Part shown: positions 32,305-44,665 of the stretch, in pieces
Numbering within the stretch: the first letter of the stretch is position 1
Layout: the number at the start of each line of letters is the position of its first letter
Assembly (NCBI RefSeq): GCF_036370855.1
Contig: NC_088101.1
Coordinates: 1,123,501 to 1,187,500 of the forward strand
Length of the DNA stretch: 64,000 nucleotides
Reading direction: 5' to 3'
From: Dromaius novaehollandiae
Taxonomy: Eukaryota; Chordata; Aves; Casuariiformes; Dromaiidae
The notes under the pieces: generated by a model
Seen by the model: the letters and a program-made list of their open reading frames with translations, nothing else
Databases searched by the model: none
Told to the model about the DNA's origin: nothing
Program-made: the position numbers and the translations under genes

Positions 32305-34386
32305 GTACACTTAGAACAGCCACTGTGGAAGTCTCTTGCCCTAGATCTGACCCAGCTTGCTGAGAAGCAAGTGCTGCTTTAGTTTGCAGAAGGGGGAGAA
32401 AGGCAATTTTGACCAGAGGAGCGGCTCGGATCTTTGCCTCATCCAGGCACCTGTGCTCCGGCTGTGCAAGCGTGCCCAGAGCAATGCTGCCTGTAGGTGA
32501 GATGGCTGTGCCAGAAAATCCCCCCTTCCATGTCGGCTGCTCCTGCCGCAGCAAACACACAAGCAGCTGGACCGGGGGAGAGTCTCGCTGTAGCAGGTAG
32601 GAAAACGTAGCAAGTGCTGATGTTGCCGGGACATTATCCGGCAGTTGTTTAGAGTGAGGGGCAGGAAGACAAGAGTGCTAAGGCCTCGCTCAGGACGTTC
32701 TTGGCAAAGATTGCATGGATTTGGATTTGGTCTGGTATGGGACTACCTGGAGAAAGCACTCCAAAGAGCCAGTCCCTCCCCAGAGCACCACCAGCATGAC
32801 ACCTTCTTTAGCCAAATTCGTACCAAATTCTGTGGCTACGTGAGCACGGGCACAGACCTCAAGGCAGCTGGCCGGGGCACTGTGTAATGCCCTGCTAGCG
32901 ATTGCTTAGATGCATCATGATGAAGGACCGCAAGGTTGTGCCTTTGGGAATTCTGGGTATGTGCTGCTTCCCTGCGGTGGCTTCAGAGGAGCTGTTGGAA
33001 GCAGCGAGGGCCCCATTCTCTAGCAGTGCTCATGCTGCTGAGTGCCAAATGCTTACTGTTTGTGTAGCAGCAAGACTTTGCCTAAAGCACCCGAGAGCTG
33101 GTGGAAAAACCTGCTTGAGAATGATGTGGCTGGGGATTTCCCGCATGCTTTCCCTCTGCTCAAACCTCCTCTGGACCTGTGTGAGCTGGAGAGTCAGCTC
33201 CCGTGCTTGGGATGTCAGCTCCCGTGCTTGGGATTTTCCCCTCTCGGAGTATTGCCTTGACGGAAGGGTTAGAAAGCCTGTCTGCACAGGGCTCGCGTGT
33301 TCCCCCGCTGAGGACATGGGCAGATGTCCCCCACAGTTCAGGCCTTTCCCCTTTGGAAGCTGTTGCAACAGCCGTTCCAGGCTGCACAGACGGCCGGGGC
33401 TCCCAGCAAAGCCGCGGGGGACGTGAGCGGAGGGAGAGCAAAGAGGGGCTCTTCCCTTCCCCACCAGACACACTCTCCCAAAGAAATGCGCTGGCTGGGG
33501 GACCTTCTGCTGACTCCTTCCCTTACTCCCGCATAGGCAGAGAGGAGCTGGCTCGCGTGCTCGCGCTCTCAGGCCTCTGAGCCCATCGCCCTTGTATTGC
33601 CCAAGCCCTGCCTGCCAGAGAAAGTGAAAGCAGAAAACCTGCAAGAGGGAAGAAATGTAAACCGGAGTGCCTGGTCTGGGGCCGGAAGGACTTTGCTTTC
33701 CTGCCCTTGGGTGAGGTTTTGTTGCCTTTCAGGGTGTGGTGGCTGTGTGTCTGACTCTGCCTGGGCTGTGCCTCCTCCTCCCGCTCCCAGCGTCTCCTCC
33801 GCGCAGCCTTTAGCTGAGGGGCAGCGGTTCTGGCTGCCCCAGGTCGCCTGAGGACCAGCTCGCCCTTGGTGCCGGGAAGGCGATGGAGAAGAGCCCAGGC
33901 AAGCTGTGGGAGGGGGTCCGTGGCTGAGGACGGGTGCCCCCGGCTTCTTCTCCATCACCGTCTGCAGCCCCAAACGCTGCTTTATAGCACAGCCAGGCAT
34001 CCACATTGGCCCTGGCAGGCCAGGAGCCCTGCCTCACGCTCCCTTTCCCGCCTCGGTGGTGCGAGGCAGTTGCTTTCTGGTGAAGCAAAACCTTAGCCCT
34101 GCTCCCGGCCGCCGCACCCCAGTCTGCTCCGCGCAACACCGACTTCACGGGCTCCTTGTCCGTTGTCTGCGTCCTGCAGTGGTGACCAGGCCGGGTCTCC
34201 TCCGCAAGAGACCCTTGGGGCCTCCTCTCCCCTCCTAGAGAAGGAGGTTCAGAAACTGCAAGGCCTGTGCTAAGTCACCTGGCACGCACAGGGCCTGCGT
34301 GGTGCAGACAGCTTTCCTGCCGGGGATTACAAACCTCATCCCTGCAGACCCAGTCGTTTTTCTCCTAGCTCACGCCCAGCAGAGAG
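32305..34386. other. Inter-gene spacer, unit 5 (short form)
   Basis: About 0.41 kb shorter than the unit 4 and 6 version up to the gene. The same short form precedes copy 7. No gene is supported. Confidence 0.6.
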
Positions 34387-34960
34387 TATAAAACTTGCTT
34401 AGCATGAGTAGCTGAAATAAATCCGCACACTTGCTTAGCATGAGTAGCTAAATTTGCTGAAGCCTTAGGCCGCACTCCTCGTTCAGTAAGAAAGGGCCCC
34501 AGAGCTGGTGCAGGCTGGAAAGATAAGGGAGTTACAAGCAGTCTGCATTCCTGTGCCCCACACTCCGAAAGGGAGGATGTCGAGGCTTTGAAATAAGGCC
34601 TGCTTGGGCGCCAGGACCTTGGGAAGCAAAACCTCCTCTCACTGCTGAAACAGTGTTAATTAAGGGGTCTGGACTATCTCCCCCTTGTCAGGACTTTGGG
34701 AGATAACACCTTGAGAGACAGGGGTGGGACCCGGGGAATGAAGAAATCACTAACCAATCAGTGTAAAAGGGAAAGTCGCAAATCTGGCAATTTGTTTCTA
34801 TAAATGCTACCTGAAAAGTTGTGGGGGTGTGCTTGATTTGTGGGAAACCACCGAGCACCCAGGCTGGCGCAACTCTGAAATAAATAAGCAAATGTCTCTC
34901 CTGAGTGTGCAATTATTGGCTTATTGCACACCGGGCAACGTATCCGCTTTTCGGACAACA
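34387..34960 (+). mobile_element. Class I-type solo LTR, shorter copy, unit 5
   Basis: Same insertion as 27152-27799, ending at the gatg before the CR1 fragment (34961-34964). Broken; its start differs from the full-length copies. Confidence 0.8.
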
Positions 34961-34964
34961 GATG

Positions 34965-35506
34965 AAGTGATGAGATTATTGCACACTGTTGGGTGCTTGT
35001 TTGGCCACACCTGGACAACTGTGTCCAGTCTCGGTCCCTCCTGTTCAAGAGAGACATTGCAAATGGGAGAGCGTCTGGCAGAGGGCCAGCAAGGTGGTTA
35101 GAGGGCTGGAGAACTTGCCTATGGAGAAAGGCTGAAGGATTTGGGTCTATTGCAGCCTGGAGAAGCTCGAGCTGCTGGGGATCTAATCGCAGTGTGCCGG
35201 TTCCTACGTGGGAGTTACAGAGGAGCGGAGAGCCCTGTCTTCATAAGGATGGATGGTGACAGGAGAAGAAGCAGCAGGCACAGGCTTTTTTGGGGGGAAA
35301 ATGCTGCTGGATATGAGGAAAAAAATCCCTCACCGTAAGAACAATGGACCAGTGGAAAAGAAAGGCCAGAGAAGTGGTGGACTCCCGGTCCCTGGCAATA
35401 CTCAAGGCTCGCCTTGACAGGGCTCTGGAAAACCTAATCGAAGGCCCTGCTTCCCAAGAGAAAGTCAGACCAGATGATCTCCAGAGGACCCTTCCAACCT
35501 GGACTT
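34965..35506 (+). mobile_element. CR1 LINE 3'-end fragment, unit 5
   Basis: Same insertion as in the other units. It has gaagaagcagc near 35264, a variant shared with unit 7. Confidence 0.85.
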
Positions 35507-37057
35507 CTCTGGGATCCAATGTCCCAGAGCAGGGGCCAACACAGGCCAAGCAAGACAGGCCTGTGGGTCAGGCTCTTGGAGGGTGACCGCAGGAGAGGCC
35601 GTCTGGGGCTGTGCTGCCCCTGAGGGCTAGGGGCCCTCTGCAAGAGCCCAGACGATACCCACTGCTGGCAGGACTGCCGTGGGGCGTCAGCGTGGCAGGA
35701 GCAGCGGGGGGAGCTGGCTGTGCACGTGGGCTCCCTCCTGCCCTTCCTGCCTGCTGCAGGAACCTGCCCTTAGTGAGCAGGGAGACTTTTCCCCGCCAGC
35801 GGAGCTGCCTTCCCTGGCTTTGTGGAGGAAACTCCCGCGGGTGGTTTGTCAGGAGCCTCCTTAAAGGCAAACCCAGCCCTCTTGGCTGCATGTCACACCT
35901 GGGCTGAACATGCAAACTCAGAGAGAGAGCAGGAGAGTGCAGGGAGGGAAGGAGAGCGGGAGCACAAGGCTTGTGTGGGCCAGCCAGGAGCCTTTTGTTC
36001 GTCCTCAGCTGCCACCCGGAGGTGTGAGAGCTCCCTTGGGCAGCCCAGCCCAGGCGCCAGGTACTGCTGCAGAGGTGTGAGGGAGCGAGGGTGTGGGCAG
36101 CGTCCTCGGGGGATGAGGCAGAGGTTGTGCTGTGTTTGTCGGGGGAAGAAGAGCAGAATGCCAGTTTCCATGGGACTGGGGTTGTCTGGAAGTTGATGGT
36201 CCAGAGGAGCAAATTGGAGCAGGCAGTTTTGTGCTGCCTCCACCTCCATGCCCGCTCACCCCCTTCTTGTTTTGACCTGGAAGGTCTTGCTTTCCAGAGG
36301 GCTTCAGTCTCCCTGGAGGACATGTGTCTCCTTGCAGGGAGTGTGTGTGATTGCAGCAGCGCATCTCTTAGGTCCCAGCAGCCCCCCATCTGGCACCCTG
36401 TGCTCAGAGCTGCCCCCAGCTCCACGAGTGGCGGAAGCAAGTCCCGCCTGCGTGAGGGCTGGGGCTGGGCTTGGGGCTGCCCTAGAGGGGTCTGCGTGTG
36501 CGGAGATGAAGCCATGGTCCCCGAGGGAGGTCGGGCCGGTTCACGTGGTGGTTCTTACTGTGCTGTGCCTGGTCCTGGTGCAGGGGCTGAGGTTTCCCTG
36601 AGCTCTTCAAGCAGCCAGCAAGAGACGGGACCCTCCGGGCCACCCCGCTCGGGGCTCCCCCAGCCCATCTGCCCCATGCTTGGGCCCATTTCCCGGCAGT
36701 GCTCTCTGAGACAAGGCACCCCCCTCCACCCAGCCGTTGTCCCTCAGCTCTGAGGCAGCCCCCAAATGCCTCTTCTGCTGCTTCCTCACCCCATCCCAGC
36801 CCTCGTCCCTCTTCTGCAGCCCCACAGCACCTTGGCCCAGGCTCCCCAGGGCTCCTTCTGCCTCCCAGCATGCACAGCCTCAGGGTCCTTCCTTGTACCC
36901 CAGGCTTGGCTGGGCTTCACCGTGGCCGGCACGGGGGGAGCAGGGATGCTGGACAGGCTGCTTTGGTGCCCACGCTCTGCCTGGGGCTCACGCCTTGTGC
37001 TCAGTTCCTCTTTCTGCTGCTGCAAATGGAAAGAGAAAGCCTCTGCTCTTCTTCCAG
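35507..37057 (+). other. 5' flank / upstream intron of IRG copy 5
   Basis: Close to the copy 3 flank, sharing gccacccgg (near 36012) and the extra ag in the GA run near 35925. No other gene. Confidence 0.55.
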
Positions 37058-37088
37058 GCTGACCGGACACCCACTCACTGCAGCCGCC

Positions 37089-38393
37089 ATGGCCAGCGCT
37101 GACGCAGACTTGGAGGCGGAGGCACTTCCCCATATTTCTGAAGGAGACGTGAATGAGATAAGGGCTGCAGTAGAGAAAGGAGACCTCACAGCAGCAGCTA
37201 CAAAAGCCCAGGAGATCCTGGCTAATGAAGAAAAGATCCAGCTCCACATTGCTGTAACAGGAGAGTCAGGCTCCGGGAAATCGTCTTTCATCAATGCCGT
37301 GCGTGGCCTGCAGGACCATGAGCAGGGTGCAGCTGAGGTTGGAGTGACAGAGACAACGGTGCAGTGCAGCCCTTATCCTTGCCCCCAGGACTCCCACGTG
37401 ACTTTCTGGGACCTGCCCGGCATTGGGACACCCAATTTCAGACCAGACACCTACCTGCAGCAGGTGCAGTTCGACCGCTATGACTTCTTCATCATCATCT
37501 CCTCCAGCCGCTTCACATGCAATGCTGCGATTCTGGCAGAGGCAATTCAGGCTCGGGGGAAGCATTTCTACTTTGTGCGCTCCAAGGTGGATCAGGACGT
37601 GAGCAATGAGCAAAGACTCTACGATGAGGAGGGAGTCCTGAAGGCCAAAGGGAAGAAAGCTACTGCGACCCGGTCACAGCACTATGATGAGAGGACAGTT
37701 CTGGATAGGATCCGTCAGGACTGTGAAAGTAACTTGACAGAGCTGGGCATAAGCTCCCCTCAAGTCTTTCTTGTCTGCAGGGATGGTTTTGGCAGGAAGT
37801 ACGATGGTCCCAGACTGTTGCGGACCTTCCTGGATGATCTGCCAAGCCAGAAGAAACTCAGCTTCCTACGGTCCCTGGCCAACACTTCAAAGGAGGTGCT
37901 GAGAAAGAAGAAGGAGGAGCTGATGAAGTATGTCTGGCTGAAAAGCCTTGCGTCCTGTGGAGCATCTGCTGTTCCCATCCCTGGTCTTTCTACCGCTGTT
38001 GATATTGCAATCCTGGTGACATCCCTGCAAGAGTACTGCCGGACCTTTGGCCTGGCTGAGGACTCCCTCCAGAAACTTGCAGAGCAGGTGGACAAGCCTG
38101 TTGAGGAGCTGAAGGCTGTCATGAGGTCCCCCCTGCACCACGAAATATCCAAGGATCTTGTAATGAAGCTGTTGACCAAAAGCTTTGGGGGTGCTGTGCA
38201 ATATCCACTGCTTGTGTTAAAATCCATCCCCATAGTGGGGGCTGTGATAGGCTGTCTGTTGTCGGCAGCAATTGCTTTCCCTAGCACGTTCTTTCTGTTG
38301 AGGAATTTCCTGTCTGATGCTGCTGCTGATGCCGAACGTATTCTGCAGCGGGCTTTAGAGGGGACGAGTCAGAATAGCCCAAAGGGGAGCTGA
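37089..38393 (+). CDS. Immunity-related GTPase (IRG), copy 5, 434 aa
   Basis: Full-length IRG, identical to copy 3 except Q79 for E79 just after the P-loop region. The exon begins at 37058 after the conserved acceptor. G1 (58-66), G3 (108-113) and G4 (165-168) are intact, and it has the second-type C-terminal block with its hydrophobic stretch. The near-identity to copy 3, 14738 bp away, is the protein-level sign of the dimeric duplication. Q79 is also seen in copies 2, 6, 7 and 8, so this single base has moved between subgroups or arose before them. It should be functionally equivalent to copy 3. Confidence 0.92.
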   Translation: MASADADLEAEALPHISEGDVNEIRAAVEKGDLTAAATKAQEILANEEKIQLHIAVTGESGSGKSSFINAVRGLQDHEQGAAEVGVTETTVQCSPYPCPQDSHVTFWDLPGIGTPNFRPDTYLQQVQFDRYDFFIIISSSRFTCNAAILAEAIQARGKHFYFVRSKVDQDVSNEQRLYDEEGVLKAKGKKATATRSQHYDERTVLDRIRQDCESNLTELGISSPQVFLVCRDGFGRKYDGPRLLRTFLDDLPSQKKLSFLRSLANTSKEVLRKKKEELMKYVWLKSLASCGASAVPIPGLSTAVDIAILVTSLQEYCRTFGLAEDSLQKLAEQVDKPVEELKAVMRSPLHHEISKDLVMKLLTKSFGGAVQYPLLVLKSIPIVGAVIGCLLSAAIAFPSTFFLLRNFLSDAAADAERILQRALEGTSQNSPKGS

Positions 38394-39461
38394 GCACAAA
38401 GTGTGTGAAAGGAATGTGGGGAGCTCCCAAGAGCAGCGGGGAGAGGGGCTGAGTCCGGCCATCTGCATTCTGCACGGGTGGCCAATGCCTTGCTGTCTGG
38501 AAGTGCTGCGGGGTGCTCTGGTGGTGCCGGGGAGTGGGGTGAACTGCTGAAGCGCTGTGTGTCTTGGCACCAGGACAGCTCAGGAGCAGTGTGACCAAGG
38601 GGACGCAGAGGTGGGCATAGCAGGAGACGTTCTCACCTGGAAGCTCTGTGGTCCAGGAGGAGCCGCTCGGGAGGAGCGTCTGGGCAGAGAGGCATCTCCT
38701 TTGGGAGCCACTTGAGGGCTGGGGCTCTCCAGCATAGATGCCGAGGGAGGCTGGGGACAGGCCTGTGTGTTGGGTGAAGTCCCCAGCCACGTGTCCCTGG
38801 TGCTAGCGCTGGGGTGCAGGCTCAGATTACAATCTCTGCCTTGAGGAGGCCACCAGTGATTATTCCCTGAGGCTCTGCTTCTGAAGAGCTGACGGACAGT
38901 CCGGTTAAGGAGAAGTCTTGCAGCCCGGAGAACAAAGATCCTGCACCATGTGGCAGGGATGCCTCTCTCCAGCGTGGCTGCCTGCAGGGCAGATGTCTCC
39001 ACTGGGGCTGGTGTGCTGCCTTCCGCGTCGCTGAGGAGAAACCAGCTGCTCTGGGAGTCTGCGAGTCCCAGACCCAAGTCCACGTCTGCCCTTGGCCACA
39101 TGCATCCTCAGTGCCCACTTTGGCCTTCTGCCTGGCTGCCCCAGCAGCTGCCATCTGCTTTCCCCAAAGGTGACACACCCAAACCCACAAAACACCCCCC
39201 CGTCCCAGCTTGGCCATGAGGTGCCAGCCCCATGGAGCCCTCAGGGGCTGCATGCTACCCTTGCCATGCACACCTCGCCCTTCTTGGCGCTGCCCCTCTC
39301 CCTTGGACGCCCCTGCCATCTCCCCCTGGGATGGTCAGTGCTCCAGGCTAGGGAGGACTCTCTCTGCTCTTCATTTGCACCACGTGTGTCGTGGGGACAA
39401 CCCAGGACACAGCCGCTCCTGCCTGCTCCGGGGTGCTGCTGCGCGGCCGTCACAGCAGTAA
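38394..39461 (+). other. 3' flank of IRG copy 5
   Basis: Probable 3' UTR; no independent gene. Confidence 0.55.
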
Positions 39462-39467
39462 AATAAA
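39462..39467 (+). terminator. Poly(A) signal of IRG copy 5
   Basis: AATAAA at the conserved position. Confidence 0.5.
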
Positions 39468-41887
39468 GTACACTTAGAACAGCCACTGTGGAAGTCTCTT
39501 GCCCTAGATCTGACCCAGCTTGCTGAGAAGCAAGTGCTGCTTTAGTTTGCAGAAGGGGGAGAAAGGCAATTTTGACCAGAGGAGCGGCTCGGATCTTTGC
39601 CTCATCCAGGCACCTGTGCTCCGGCTGTGCAAGCGTGCCCAGAGCAATGCTGCCTGTAGGTGAGATGGCTGTGCCAGAAAATCCCCCCTTCCATGTCGGC
39701 TGCTCCTCCCGCAGCAAACACACAAGCAGCTGGACCGGGGGAGAGTCTCGCTGTAGCAGGTAGGAAAACGTAGCAAGTGCTGATGTTGCCGGGACATTAT
39801 CCGGCAGTTGTTTAGAGTGAGGGGCAGGAAGACAAGAGTGCTAAGGCCTCGCTCAGGACGTTCTTGGCAAAGATTGCATGGATTTGGATTTGGTCTGGTA
39901 TGGGACTACCTGGAGAAAGCACTCCAAAGAGCCAGTCCCTCCCCAGAGCACCACCAGCATGACACCTTCTTTAGCCAAATTCGTACCAAATTCTGTGGCT
40001 ACGTGAGCACGGGCACAGACCTCAAGGCAGCTGGCCGGGGCACTGTGTAATGCCCTGCTAGCGATTGCTTAGATGCATCATGATGAAGGACCGCAAGGTT
40101 GTGCCTTTGGGAATTCTGGGTATGTGCTGCTTCCCTGCGGTGGCTTCAGAGGAGCTGTTGGAAGCAGCGAGGGCCCCATTCTCTAGCAGTGCTCATGCTG
40201 CTGAGTGCCAAATGCTTACTGTTTGTGTAGCAGCAAGACTTTGCCTAAAGCACCCGAGAGCTGGTGGAAAAACCTGCTTGAGAATGACATGTGTCTGGGG
40301 ATTTCCCGCATGCTTTCCCTCTGCTCAAACCTCCTCTGGACCTGTGTGAGCTGGAGAGTCAGCTCCCGTGCTTGGGATGTCAGCTCCCGTGCTTGGGATT
40401 TTCCCCTCTCGGAGTATTGCCTTGACGGAAGGGTTAGAAAGCCTGTCTGCACAGGGCTCGCGTGTTCCCCCGCTGAGGACATGGGCAGATGTCCCCCACA
40501 GTTCAGGCCTTTCCCCTTTGGAAGCTGTTGCAACAGCCGTTCCAGGCTGCACAGACGGCCGGGGCTCCCAGCAAAGCCGCGGGGGACGTGAGCGGAGGGA
40601 GAGCAAAGAGGGGCTCTTCCCTTCCCCACCAGACACACTCTCCCAAAGAAATGCGCTGGCTGGGGGACCTTCTGCTGACTCCTTCCCTTACTCCCGCATA
40701 GGCAGAGAGGAGCTGGCTCGCGTGCTCGCGCTCTCAGGCCTCTGAGCCCATCGCCCTTGTATTGCCCAAGCCCTGCCTGCCAGAGAAAGTGAAAGCAGAA
40801 AACCTGCAAGAGGGAAGAAATGTAAACCGGAGTGCCTGGTCTGGGGCCGGAAGGACTTTGCTTTCCTGCCCTTGGGTGAGGTTTTGTTGCCTTTCAGGGT
40901 GTGGTGGCTGTGTGTCTGACTCTGCCTGGGCTGTGCCTCCTCCTCCCGCTCCCAGCGTCTCCTCCGCGCAGCCTTTAGCTGAGGGGCAGCGGTTCTGGCT
41001 GCCCCAGGTCGCCTGAGGACCAGCTCGCCCTTGGTGCCGGGAAGGCGATGGAGAAGAGCCCAGGCAAGCTGTGGGAGGGGGTCCGTGGCTGAGGACGGGT
41101 GCCCCCGGCTTCTTCTCCATCACCGTCTGCAGCCCCAAACGCTGCTTTATAGCACAGCCAGGCATCCACATTGGCCCTGGCAGGCCAGGAGCCCTGCCTC
41201 ACGCTCCCTTTCCCGCCTCGGTGGTGCGAGGCAGTTGCTTTCTGGTGAAGCAAAACCTTAGCCCTGCTCCCGGCCGCCGCACCCCAGTCTGCTCCGCGCA
41301 ACACCGACTTCACGGGCTCCTTGTCCGTCGTCTGCGTCCTGCAGTGGTGACCAGGCCGGGTCTCCTCCCCAAGAGACCCTTGGGGCCTCCTCTCCCCTCC
41401 TAGAGAAGGAGGTTCAGAAACTGCAAGGCCTGTGCTAAGTCACCTGGCACGCACAGGGCCTGCGTGGTGCAGACAGCTTTCCCGCCGGGGATTACAAACC
41501 TCATCCCTGCAGACCCAGTCGTTTTTCTCCTAGCTCACGCCCAGCAGAGAGGCAGGATGAGAGCCCGACCCCAGAGGTCTGCTCCCTTCCCCCACGGGAC
41601 CCTGGCAAGGAGGAGGCTCTGCTGGCACCGGTGGAGAGCAGGGGCAGAGGGGGCAGCCTGGCCGCAGGGGTGACCTGCACCCGTGGCCTCACTGCGCCGT
41701 GCTGGAGATGCCTTTGTGAGAAGAGGGTGCATGGGGCAGGGTGGGAGCGTCTGCGCCTGGCCCCAGGGGGAGGTGTGTGGGGAGCCCAGGGCTGCTCCAG
41801 GTGCCAGGGCGGAGAGCTCCCCTCCCCGGAGGGAGGATGAAGGCACGCTGCGTCCTGGGCGGCACCAGCGACCACGTACAGCCAGCG
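39468..41887. other. Inter-gene spacer, unit 6 (long form)
   Basis: Matches the unit 4 spacer over its full length. No gene is seen. Confidence 0.55.
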
Positions 41888-41891
41888 GATG

Positions 41892-42539
41892 TGTTACAAG
41901 ACAACCCTGGGAAGCTCAGAAAGAATGTTTGAACTAGGTAGATTAGGATAACTTCTGACATGAAGTATAAAACTTGCTTAGCATGAGTAGCTGAAATAAA
42001 TCCGCACACTTGCTTAGCATGAGTAGCTAAATTTGCTGAAGCCTTAGGCCGCACTCCTCGTTCAGTAAGAAAGGGCCCCAGAGCTGGTGCAGGCTGGAAA
42101 GATAAGGGAGTTACAAGCAGTCTGCATTCCTGTGCCCCACACTCCGAAAGGGAGGATGTCGAGGCTTTGAAATAAGGCCTGCTTGGGCGCCAGGACCTTG
42201 GGAAGCAAAACCTCCTCTCACTGCTGAAACAGTGTTAATTAAGGGGTCTGGACTACCTCCCCCTTGTCAGGACTTTGGGAGATAACACCTTGAGAGACAG
42301 GGGTGGGACCCGGGGAATGAAGAAATCACTAACCAATCAGTGTAAAAGGGAAAGTCGCAAATCTGGCAATTTGTTTCTATAAATGCTACCTGAAAAGTTG
42401 TGGGGGTGTGCTTGATTTGTGGGAAACCACCGAGCACCCAGGCTGGCGCAACTCTGAAATAAATAAGCAAATGTCTCTCCTGAGTGTGCAATTATTGGCT
42501 TATTGCGCACCGGGCAACGTATCCGCTTTTCGGACAACA
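41892..42539 (+). mobile_element. Solo LTR, class I type, unit 6
   Basis: 648 bp with gatg on both sides (41888-41891 and 42540-42543), a duplicate of the unit 4 LTR. Confidence 0.87.
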
Positions 42540-42543
42540 GATG

Positions 42544-43086
42544 AAGTGATGAGATTATTGCACACTGTTGGGTGCTTGTTTGGCCACACCTGGACAACTG
42601 TGTCCAGTCTCGGTCCCTCCTGTTCAAGAGAGACATTGCAAATGGGAGAGCATCTGGCAGAGGGCCAGCAAGGTGGTTAGAGGGCTGGAGAACTTGCCTA
42701 TGGAGAAAAGCTGAAGGATTTGGGTCTATTGCAGCCTGGAGAAGCTCGAGCTGCTGGGGATCTAATCGCAGTGTGCCGGTTCCTACGTGGGAGTTACAGA
42801 GGAGCGGAGAGCCCTGTCTTCATAAGGATGGATGGTGACAGGAGAAGCAGCAGCAGGCACAGGCTTTTTTGGGGGGAAAATGCTGCTAGATATGAGGAAA
42901 AAAATCCCTCACCGTAAGAACAATGGACCAGTGGAAAAGAAAGGCCAGAGAAGTGGTGGACTCCCGGTCCCTGGCAATATTCAAGGCTCACCTTGACAGG
43001 GCTCTGGAAAACCTAATTGAAGGCCCTGCTTCCCAAGAGAAAGTCAGACCAGATGATCTCCAGAGGACCCTTCCAACCTGGACTTT
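42544..43086 (+). mobile_element. CR1 LINE 3'-end fragment, unit 6
   Basis: Duplicate of the unit 4 fragment, sharing its gctagatatg variant (near 42886). Confidence 0.85.
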
Positions 43087-44634
43087 TCTGGGATCCAATG
43101 TCCCAGAGCAGGGGCCAACACAGGCCAAGCAAGACAGGCCTGTGGGTCAGGCTCTTGGAGGGTGACCGCAGGAGAGGCCGTCTGGGGCTGTGCTGCCCCT
43201 GAGGGCTAGGGGCCCTCTGCAAGAGCCCAGACGATACCCACTGCTGGCAGGACTGCCGTGGGGAGTCAGCGTGGCAGGAGCAGTGGGGGGAGCTGGCTGT
43301 GCACGCGGGCTCCCTCCTGCCCTTCCTGCCTGCTGCAGGAACCTGCCCTTAGTGAGCAGGGAGACTTTTCCCCGCCAGCGGAGCTGCCTTCCCTGGCTTT
43401 GTGGAGGAAACTCCCACGGGTGGTTTGTCAGGAGCCTCCTTAAAGGCAAACCCAGCCCTCTTGGCTGCATGTCACACCTGGGCTGAACATGCAAACTCAG
43501 AGAGAGCAGGAGAGTGCAGGGAGGGAAGGAGAGCGGGAGCACAAGGCTTGTGTGGGCCAGCCAGGAGCCTTTTGTTCGTCCTCAGCTGCCGCCCGGAGGT
43601 GTGAAAGCTCCCTTGGGCAGCCCAGCCCAGGCGCCAGGTACTGCTGCAGAGGTGTGAGGGAGCGAGGGTGTGGGCAGCGTCCTCGGGGGATGAGGCAGAG
43701 GTTGTGCTGTGTTTGTCGGGGGAAGAAGAGCAGAATGCCAGTTTCCATGGGACTGGGGTTGTCTGGAAGTTGATGGTCCAGAGGAGCAAATTGGAGCAGG
43801 CAGTTTTGTGCTGCCTCCACCTCCATGCCCGCCTACCCCCTTCTTGTTATGACCTGGAAGGTCTTGCTTTCCAGAGGGCTTCAGTCTCCCTGGAGGACAT
43901 GTGTCTCCTTGCAGGGAGTGTGTGTGATTGCAGCAGCGCATCTCTTAGGTCCCAGCAGCCCCCCATCTGGCACCCTGTGCTCAGAGCTGCCCCCAGCTCC
44001 ACGAGTGGCGGAAGCAAGTCCCGCCTGCGCGAGGGCTGGGGCTGGACTTGGGGCTGCCCTAGAGGGGTCTGCGTGTGCGGAGATGAAGCCATGGTCCCCG
44101 AGGGAGGTCGGGCCGGTTCACGTGGTGGTTCTTACTGTGCTGTGCCTGGTCCTGGTGCAGGGGCTGAGGTTTCCCTGAGCTCTTCAAGCAGCCAGCAAGA
44201 GACGGGACCCTCCGGGCCACCCCGCTCTGGGCTCCCCCAGCCCACCTGCCCCATGCTTGGGCCCATTTCCCGGCAGTGCTCTCTGAGACAAGGCACCCCC
44301 CTCCACCCAGCCGTTGTCCCTCAGCTCTGAGGCAGCCCCCAAATGCCTCTTCTGCTGCTTCCTCACCCCATCCCAGCTCTCGTCCCTCTTCTGCAGCCCC
44401 ACAGCACCTTGGCCCAGGCTCCCCAGGGCTCCTTCTGCCTCCCAGCATGCACAGCCTCAGGGTCCTTCCTTGTACCCCAGGCTTGGCTGGGCTTCACCGT
44501 GGCCGGCACGGGGGGAGCAGGGATGCTGGACAGGCTGCTTTGGTGCCCACGCTCTGCCTGGGGCTCACGCCTTGTGCTCAGTTCCTCTTTCTGCTGCTGC
44601 AAATGGAAAGAGAAAGCCTCTGCTCTTCTTCCAG
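43087..44634 (+). other. 5' flank / upstream intron of IRG copy 6
   Basis: Matches the copy 4 flank. It is single-base different at the cagtgggggg near 43282. No other gene. Confidence 0.55.
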
Positions 44635-44665
44635 GCTGACCGGACACCCACTCACTGCAGCCGCC

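Larger units (their letters stand above)
24172..38909 (+). repeat. Dimeric higher-order repeat, first copy (units 4 and 5)
   Basis: This is a block of one 7575-bp and one 7163-bp unit, 14738 bp in total. The next block (38910 onward) repeats the same long-short order with the same private variants. The units before copies 5 and 7 have the shorter spacer, and copies 4 and 6 share P192, R198 and N222. The unit of recent duplication was therefore the dimer, not the single gene. Confidence 0.85.
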